Of a stretch of DNA of 64,000 nt, positions 61,701-64,000 are shown in pieces. The position numbers and the translations under genes are program-made. The notes beneath the pieces were generated by a model that saw only the letters and a list, made by a program, of their open reading frames with translations, was not told the DNA's origin and ran no database searches. The stretch spans positions 62,001 through 126,000 of the forward strand of contig NC_044600.1 of the NCBI RefSeq assembly GCF_901933205.1, in the 5' to 3' direction. How positions within the stretch are numbered: position 1 is the stretch's first letter; each line of letters begins with the position of its first letter. This stretch comes from Camarhynchus parvulus (lineage: Eukaryota > Chordata > Aves > Passeriformes > Thraupidae).

Positions 61701-62428
61701 TTATCACACTTCTGGACTGTGAATACACGCCTTGTCAAACTGTAACAGGAAGCATTCACATGGCTTCGGTACCAATGGATTTGCTGGTCTTGGGACAGAC
61801 CAAATGGCACAAATGCAAGTGCTATTTCCTTATTCCTGTTCCAATCTGCTTCTCCAGAGCATTTCCTGACTAACAAAGCATTTTGCAATAAGAGTTTTGA
61901 AAGAGTGACTATATTTACAGTTGTAATTAATTATATTGATGTAAATACTGACACACTGCAAATCCTTCTATTTAAAATCAAGATATTCTGATCTCTGGTA
62001 GGCCAAGTATTTCCTGCCACTGACTGAACGCAGGTAAGCGAATCAACTGCAACCTTGCAGGGTTTTTTTCTGGATGTAGAAATAAAATCAAGGAACCAAA
62101 GCTACAATCATACTTGGCTCTCAATTAGAAATTTAAATGTAAAACATGTCTCTCTGAAGCTCCTTGCTCCTCTCACCAGAGTAGCTAGGCCTCAGAATGC
62201 CCAGGGCAGGGTTTCATTGAGCAGGGCTGTCTCAACATAGCAAAATACATCAGAAAGCATTACCTTTTCTGCAGATCCCGGAAGAAGCCGATTAATGAGT
62301 TTGCAAAGCACAGTTCCATCTTTCAGAGAGGTTTTCAGGAACCCCTCTGGATCATCCACTATTTTCTTAGGGGAATTTAAGACTCCTAGTGAAATAAGCC
62401 ATGTTACAATCTGTTCTTCTGGATTCAT
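25655..62428 (-). CDS. ARHGEF6: Alpha-PIX, Rac/Cdc42 guanine nucleotide exchange factor 6, complete
   Basis: Cytoplasmic scaffold and GEF that loads GTP on Rac1/Cdc42, binds PAK through its SH3 domain and GIT1/2 through its C-terminal half, and acts at focal adhesions and synapses. Twenty-two coding exons total 2,322 nt (773 aa; human 776) with all junctions in frame: 62264-62428, 61171-61254, 53374-53458, 48482-48609, 47870-48071, 45258-45328, 43984-44078, 43223-43318, 42262-42384, 40826-40964, 38887-38946, 36616-36762, 35668-35754, 34618-34696, 33607-33740, 33202-33327, 30489-30509, 29606-29699, 28401-28490, 27593-27692, 26716-26770, 25655-25795. Domains: CH 1-111, SH3 about 163-219, DH about 242-422, PH about 444-549, GIT-binding about 615-708, coiled coil about 709-760. 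The start MNPEEQ matches human, and the exon count equals that of human ARHGEF6. In human the gene is linked to X-linked intellectual disability. Confidence 0.97.
26270..26556 (+). mobile_element. CR1 LINE 3' fragment in ARHGEF6 intron 21
   Basis: GTTTATGTTGGATATTAGGA, TTTCTTCATGGAAAGGGTTG and CAGTCTGCCCAGGGA lead to the typical end TTTTCCAACATTAAAGATTC and ATGATTCTGTGATTC, which is the avian CR1 3' UTR in + orientation, antisense to the gene. It is 5'-truncated and diverged. Confidence 0.93.
26716..26770 (-). CDS. ARHGEF6: ARHGEF6 exon 21: coiled coil start
   Basis: 55 nt encoding [18 protein letters not shown], the first heptads of the trimerising coiled coil. Acceptor ttttcag, donor gtaatt. 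Confidence 0.95.
27593..27692 (-). CDS. ARHGEF6: ARHGEF6 exon 20: GIT-binding region end
   Basis: 100 nt encoding [20 protein letters not shown] and [12 protein letters not shown]. Acceptor tacacag, donor gtgagt. Confidence 0.95.
28401..28490 (-). CDS. ARHGEF6: ARHGEF6 exon 19: GIT-binding region
   Basis: 90 nt encoding [20 protein letters not shown] and [24 protein letters not shown] is the core GIT1/2-binding helix of PIX proteins. Acceptor tttacag, donor gtgggc. Confidence 0.95.
29452..29599 (-). mobile_element. CR1 LINE fragment abutting the exon 18 donor
   Basis: On the + strand it reads CACAGAATGGTTGGGGTTAA, CAGGCAGGGACACCTTCCAC, GGCCTTGAACACTTCCAGGG and TCTCTGGGCAAC, the complement of the CR1 3' end. 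It is therefore in the same sense as ARHGEF6. Its 5' truncation point touches the splice donor: only gtaagt separates it from exon 18. Confidence 0.92.
29606..29699 (-). CDS. ARHGEF6: ARHGEF6 exon 18: start of GIT-binding region
   Basis: 94 nt encoding [20 protein letters not shown] and [11 protein letters not shown] plus one base. Acceptor tctgtag, donor gtaagt. A CR1 element begins immediately after the sixth base of the following intron. Confidence 0.95.
30489..30509 (-). CDS. ARHGEF6: ARHGEF6 exon 17: 21-nt microexon
   Basis: Seven codons, RMSYILK, identical to the human residues at this point. A strong pyrimidine tract and gtag acceptor precede it, and gtaagg follows. Phase 0 at both ends, so skipping would keep frame. 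Confidence 0.93.
30510..33201 (-). other. ARHGEF6 intron 16 (2.7 kb)
   Basis: It holds the 24-nt candidate microexon. A GC-richer block at about 30780-31160 looks unlike its surroundings and could be an old LTR or other repeat, but I cannot name it. Nothing else seen. Confidence 0.5.
31277..31300 (-). other. Candidate 24-nt poison microexon in ARHGEF6 intron 16
   Basis: On the gene strand a pyrimidine-rich tract (TTTTTCCTGTTCTGTTTCCAG) leads into 24 nt beginning TAATCATTTG and ending ACAG, followed by the perfect donor gtaagt. Flanking exons are phase 0, and the first codon would be TAA; the other two frames also contain stops. Inclusion would truncate the protein after LSYKE (residue 607). 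No transcript evidence. Confidence 0.3.
33202..33327 (-). CDS. ARHGEF6: ARHGEF6 exon 16: proline-rich linker
   Basis: 126 nt, phase 0 at both ends, encoding [40 protein letters not shown] and KE. It is nearly identical to the human linker. Acceptor ttctcag, donor gtaaca. Confidence 0.95.
33607..33740 (-). CDS. ARHGEF6: ARHGEF6 exon 15: PH domain C-terminal helix
   Basis: 134 nt encoding [20 protein letters not shown], then [20 protein letters not shown] and SPHS. The invariant PH-domain tryptophan is in LHEWVDHL. Donor gtaagt. Confidence 0.95.
33895..34050 (-). mobile_element. CR1 LINE fragment in ARHGEF6 intron 14
   Basis: The + strand AATCATTAAGGTTGGAAAAG, followed by GATCATGAAGTCCAACC and CCACTAAACCACATCCC, is the complement of a CR1 3' end, so the element is in the same sense as the gene. 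The left boundary is clear; the right boundary is approximate. Confidence 0.88.
34618..34696 (-). CDS. ARHGEF6: ARHGEF6 exon 14: PH domain
   Basis: 79 nt encoding [20 protein letters not shown] and HMFEIT plus one base. Acceptor tcccag, donor gtcagt. Confidence 0.94.
35668..35754 (-). CDS. ARHGEF6: ARHGEF6 exon 13: PH domain
   Basis: 87 nt encoding [20 protein letters not shown] and PRMSGFIYQ, the RYxLLFSNxLLML strand pair of DH-associated PH domains. Acceptor cccccag, donor gtaggc. Confidence 0.96.
36616..36762 (-). CDS. ARHGEF6: ARHGEF6 exon 12: DH-PH junction
   Basis: 147 nt encoding [20 protein letters not shown], then [20 protein letters not shown] and VMVQSGGSE. Acceptor tcccag, donor gtgagt. 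The stretch [17 protein letters not shown] starts the PH domain. Confidence 0.96.
37573..37900. repeat. 36-bp direct repeat pair in ARHGEF6 intron 11
   Basis: CACACTGAACCTCTTTAGTT and the following 16 bases occur at 37573-37608 and again at 37865-37900 with one mismatch, 292 bp apart. The segment between shows no recognised element. Confidence 0.9.
38887..38946 (-). CDS. ARHGEF6: ARHGEF6 exon 11: DH domain end
   Basis: 60 nt, phase 0 at both ends, encoding [20 protein letters not shown]; the human counterpart reads DTHPDHQDILKAIVAFKTLM. Donor gtaggt. Confidence 0.94.
40826..40964 (-). CDS. ARHGEF6: ARHGEF6 exon 10: DH domain, catalytic core helices
   Basis: 139 nt encoding [40 protein letters not shown] and [17 protein letters not shown] is the conserved region 3 helix (PxxRLxKY-like) required for nucleotide exchange. 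Donor gtgcgt. Confidence 0.96.
42262..42384 (-). CDS. ARHGEF6: ARHGEF6 exon 9: DH domain
   Basis: 123 nt encoding [40 protein letters not shown]. The [11 protein letters not shown] block is shared by PIX-family DH domains. Phase 2 to 2. Confidence 0.95.
43223..43318 (-). CDS. ARHGEF6: ARHGEF6 exon 8: DH domain
   Basis: 96 nt encoding [20 protein letters not shown] and [11 protein letters not shown]. The LLGNMEEI segment corresponds to the LFGN(I)EEI region of DH domains. Phase 2 to 2, acceptor cttgtag, donor gtaagt. Confidence 0.95.
43984..44078 (-). CDS. ARHGEF6: ARHGEF6 exon 7: DH domain start
   Basis: 95 nt encoding [20 protein letters not shown] and [11 protein letters not shown] plus two bases. 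ILETERDY is the typical first helix of Dbl-homology domains (CR1), which contacts Rac/Cdc42. Donor gtaaga. Confidence 0.95.
45258..45328 (-). CDS. ARHGEF6: ARHGEF6 exon 6: SH3-DH linker
   Basis: 71 nt encoding [20 protein letters not shown] and YYPV. Acceptor gtacag, donor gtaagt; phase 1 to 0. Confidence 0.94.
45899..45921. repeat. Short (GC)(CA)n microsatellite
   Basis: GCGCGC followed by about eight CA units, inside ARHGEF6 intron 5. The rest of that 2.5-kb intron (45329-47869) shows nothing I recognise. Confidence 0.85.
47870..48071 (-). CDS. ARHGEF6: ARHGEF6 exon 5: SH3 domain
   Basis: 202 nt encoding EMTENG and a complete SH3 domain: ALYDF-like ARFNF, DELS, GWWEG and the WFPSNYV end. 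It binds PAK kinases. Met156 (second codon) is equivalent to human Met155, the start of the short human isoform lacking the CH domain. Confidence 0.97.
48482..48609 (-). CDS. ARHGEF6: ARHGEF6 exon 4: Ser-rich linker between CH and SH3
   Basis: 128 nt encoding a Ser/Thr/Asn-rich linker (from [15 protein letters not shown] to RRQSKPV), the least conserved part of the protein against human. Acceptor ccccag. The donor GTG|gtaccc is weak, but it restores frame exactly into exon 5. Confidence 0.9.
48610..53373 (-). other. ARHGEF6 intron 3 (4.8 kb)
   Basis: Contains the palindromic duplicate described separately and an AT-rich patch at 52222-52405 (CA units, then TATTAT runs). Otherwise no exon, RNA gene or named repeat is visible. 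Confidence 0.55.
50445..51720. repeat. Dispersed duplicate and palindromic repeat in ARHGEF6 intron 3
   Basis: A 79-bp segment at 50445-50523 recurs at 51601-51679 with a handful of mismatches. Next to the second copy, a perfect 15-bp inverted repeat (51561-51575 and 51588-51602, 12-nt spacer, arm ACAGATGTTTGCCAT) is followed by a third arm copy at 51690-51704. This looks like part of an unidentified repeat family. Confidence 0.85.
53374..53458 (-). CDS. ARHGEF6: ARHGEF6 exon 3: end of CH domain
   Basis: 85 nt encoding [20 protein letters not shown], then TAVNKATE and one base. Acceptor tttcacag, donor gtaaga; phase 0 to 1. The upstream intron 2 (7.7 kb) is the longest in the gene and holds the CpG island. 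Confidence 0.95.
55735..56645 (-). promoter_or_regulatory. ARHGEF6: CpG island, probable internal promoter of ARHGEF6
   Basis: About 0.9 kb with very high G+C and dense CpG dinucleotides, in contrast to the AT-rich surroundings; it is the only such region in the window. On the - strand it has a GC box (GGGGCGGAGCGGGG, 56527-56541) and, in complement, an ETS-like GGGGAAGTG (56503-56511). A consensus donor GTGAGT follows at 56385. The natural reading is an alternative first exon upstream of exon 3, used for the short isoform beginning at Met156. Bidirectional activity is possible. Confidence 0.75.
56386..56470 (-). other. ARHGEF6: Candidate non-coding exon 1b of ARHGEF6
   Basis: The 3' edge is fixed by CCGCC|GTGAGTACC (donor at 56385-56384). 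The 5' edge is a guess. An ATG in strong context (GCCGCCATGC) at 56420 opens 11 codons but is out of frame with exons 3, 4 and 5, so it would act as a uORF. Translation of the main product would start at Met156 in exon 5. Confidence 0.45.
56657..56879. repeat. Homopurine tract (GGGAAA-type) beside the CpG island
   Basis: About 220 bp that are almost wholly A and G on the + strand, built from GGGAAA, GGAAAG and GAGGGGAAGG variants with few interruptions. It lies immediately upstream of the inferred minus-strand promoter, which sees it as a pyrimidine tract. Such tracts can adopt triplex (H-DNA) structure. Confidence 0.95.
61171..61254 (-). CDS. ARHGEF6: ARHGEF6 exon 2: CH domain
   Basis: 84 nt, phase 0 at both ends, encoding [20 protein letters not shown] and GCALLKVE. 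Acceptor tctttag, donor gtaagt. Confidence 0.95.
62264..62428 (-). CDS. ARHGEF6: ARHGEF6 exon 1: CH domain, N-terminal part
   Basis: 55 codons from [17 protein letters not shown] to GSAEK, donor gtaatg, phase 0. The ATG sits in a good context (CCGCCATGA). The frame stays open upstream, but only from a GTG at 62485, so this is the first in-frame ATG. The calponin-homology domain binds beta-parvin in this family. Confidence 0.95.
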
Positions 62429-64000
62429 GGCGGAGAGCTCTGCCGCCAGAGCTGTTCTCCTGTACAACAGCGTACTGGAACCCACATCCGTGATTACCTC
62501 TTCCTGCTGCAGCTCAAGTGTGAAACTACCTTCTTTTTTTTTTTTTTTTGGCTTAGTACAGAAACCAAATCTTAGGAACTAAAAGAAGTTACTCTAAGGT
62601 ACAAAACTGTTGTCAAAATAAAATAGTTTCTAACACTCAGCAGGAAACAGGGAAAGCAGATTGTTAACTACATATTTGCAAAATTATTGAAAATGCAAGT
62701 ATTTTATATCAATAGTTATTACACCAAAATATCTCACATAGGGACTTCTTCCTTGTGGCAGCTAGCACCCTATTACCTAGTAAATTTAGTCGGAACTTAA
62801 GGTTATTGCCCAAATAAATAAATTTCTTAATACTGTAAAGAACAATTTATTTCCAGTGTTAAAACAGAATTCACAATGGTGATGTTTTGGAGCAATGTAG
62901 GACTAAATAGAGATTTTCAACCTTATGTGACAAACCTAGTAGTTAAAATTGCCTTTTACAGTCATTTTCTATTGTCTGATTTTTGAAAATAAATTCTGAT
63001 CATGCACTTTACACATGAATAATGCCTCTCTTCAACTGCTGTGTAGAAGTCCATATCTAATCCAAAATGGTTATTTAGGAGATGATAATATCTCAAAACA
63101 ATTATCTGGATAACTTCAAAAAGGTCAGGAATTTAAGTAATCCAAAGCTGAGAATAAAATTCCCCACTATTTTACTTGTTTTATTAAGATGTCCCTTTCT
63201 AATACCACTGCAGGATCTACTGAAGGTAGCTTTCCACCCTGCCCAGGCAGTGTTAACCACCACTACTTATCATAGCAAGTCAGAAAAGTCCAGTCATCTT
63301 TATAACTGTCCTTTCACCACAACAGATGGAAAATGAAGCAATTCTGTTGATGATGAAGCTGGAACATCATGGCTTGAAGAATCCAAGAGGAACAAAGTAT
63401 CCTAGAGACCAGAATGTCTTGGTTAGTGATCTGAGCCAATTCCTACCCTGTTACTTAAAGCAGCTTTTAAGAACCCAGTGTTACCAAACTAATGATTTAA
63501 AGGGTTGGGAAAAATCAGAGCAGCAGAATGATAAAATTGTACACAGTAAACGGGCATGGTTTTTCCTGTACTTTCCAAGTTTTATGACTGGTACTGGGAC
63601 CTACCAATGGACCAATTTTAAGAGCCACCAGTAAATAAGAACTGTCCCTTCAGGGTTAGACACAATTCTGACCTTTTTCAGGACACTGGGATGAGTTCCA
63701 GGTCACTGTAATGTGGAAATATTTGTAACACATGGCTGCAGGCACTGTGAATAAAGTGGGCTACAGCTCAATCACAGCTCACTGCACTTGGTGAGCAGTG
63801 TGCAAAATATTTCAAAATTACGACTAATTGGCAATTCAATTGTTTTGGGATTTTTTTTTTTCCAGTCGTAATGAGCACTACTGCTTTGCAGAAGGAAATA
63901 CATACAGTATCCATAATTTCATAATTCTTTTTTCAAATCTGTAGGGAGCCAAGATAACTACTAATACTCATTTATCATAGGGGACACGCATTTGGATGTA
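62429..64000 (-). other. 5' UTR and upstream flank of long ARHGEF6
   Basis: Directly before the start codon, the - strand reads through about 100 bp of possible 5' UTR to an A-run (complement of T at 62529-62550). Beyond that the DNA is AT-rich, with no CpG cluster, clear TATA box or recognisable exon. The long-form promoter may be here or a 5' UTR exon may lie beyond the window. Confidence 0.5.

Noticed and set aside
62429..62485. 19-residue N-terminal extension of ARHGEF6
   Set aside because: The open frame begins at a GTG, not ATG; the human protein starts at the MNPEEQ methionine, which has good context.
1..64000. CRISPR arrays, prokaryotic operons, tRNA or rRNA genes, endogenous virus genes
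   Set aside because: No spaced direct-repeat array, no operon-like tandem frames, no tRNA B-box context and no viral domain were seen. The window is a vertebrate nuclear locus.

Overview
This is a piece of a bird nuclear genome. The evidence is spliced vertebrate genes with GT-AG introns, CR1 LINE fragments typical of birds, and an avian-type CD40 ligand. I cannot name the species. The window carries two convergent protein-coding genes, CD40LG on the + strand and ARHGEF6 on the - strand, the same neighbours found on mammalian Xq26.

Layout. Positions 1-12,200 are 5' flanking DNA in which I recognise no gene. CD40LG coding sequence runs from 12,434 to 19,375 in six exons (849 nt, 282 aa). Its 3' UTR probably ends near 19,840. 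A spacer of about 3.6 kb holds a TA/CA microsatellite and a CR1 fragment. ARHGEF6 (alpha-PIX) then occupies 62,428 down to 25,655 in 22 coding exons (2,322 nt, 773 aa). Its 3' UTR probably reaches about 23,450. All exon junctions of both genes keep frame, and the order CH - SH3 - DH - PH - GIT-binding - coiled coil is complete, so both genes look intact. Positions 62,429-64,000 are AT-rich 5' flank.

Regulation visible in the sequence. A strong CpG island (about 55.73-56.65 kb) lies inside ARHGEF6 intron 2. It carries a good minus-strand splice donor, a GC box and an ETS-like site, with a 220-bp homopurine tract just upstream. It is best explained as an internal promoter for a short form starting at Met156, which lacks the CH domain and is equivalent to a short human isoform. 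The CD40LG 3' UTR has AU-rich and CU-rich elements. Intron 1 of CD40LG holds three tandem 119-bp units.

How the genes relate. CD40LG encodes the T-cell surface ligand for CD40 on B cells and antigen-presenting cells. ARHGEF6 encodes a Rac1/Cdc42 exchange factor of the PAK-PIX-GIT complex, prominent in blood cells and neurons. They are neighbours by synteny, not members of one pathway.

I found no undescribed multi-gene system. The most interesting items are local: an extra stalk exon in CD40LG, the intronic CpG-island promoter, a CR1 inserted directly after the sixth base of an intron, and a 24-nt candidate poison microexon.
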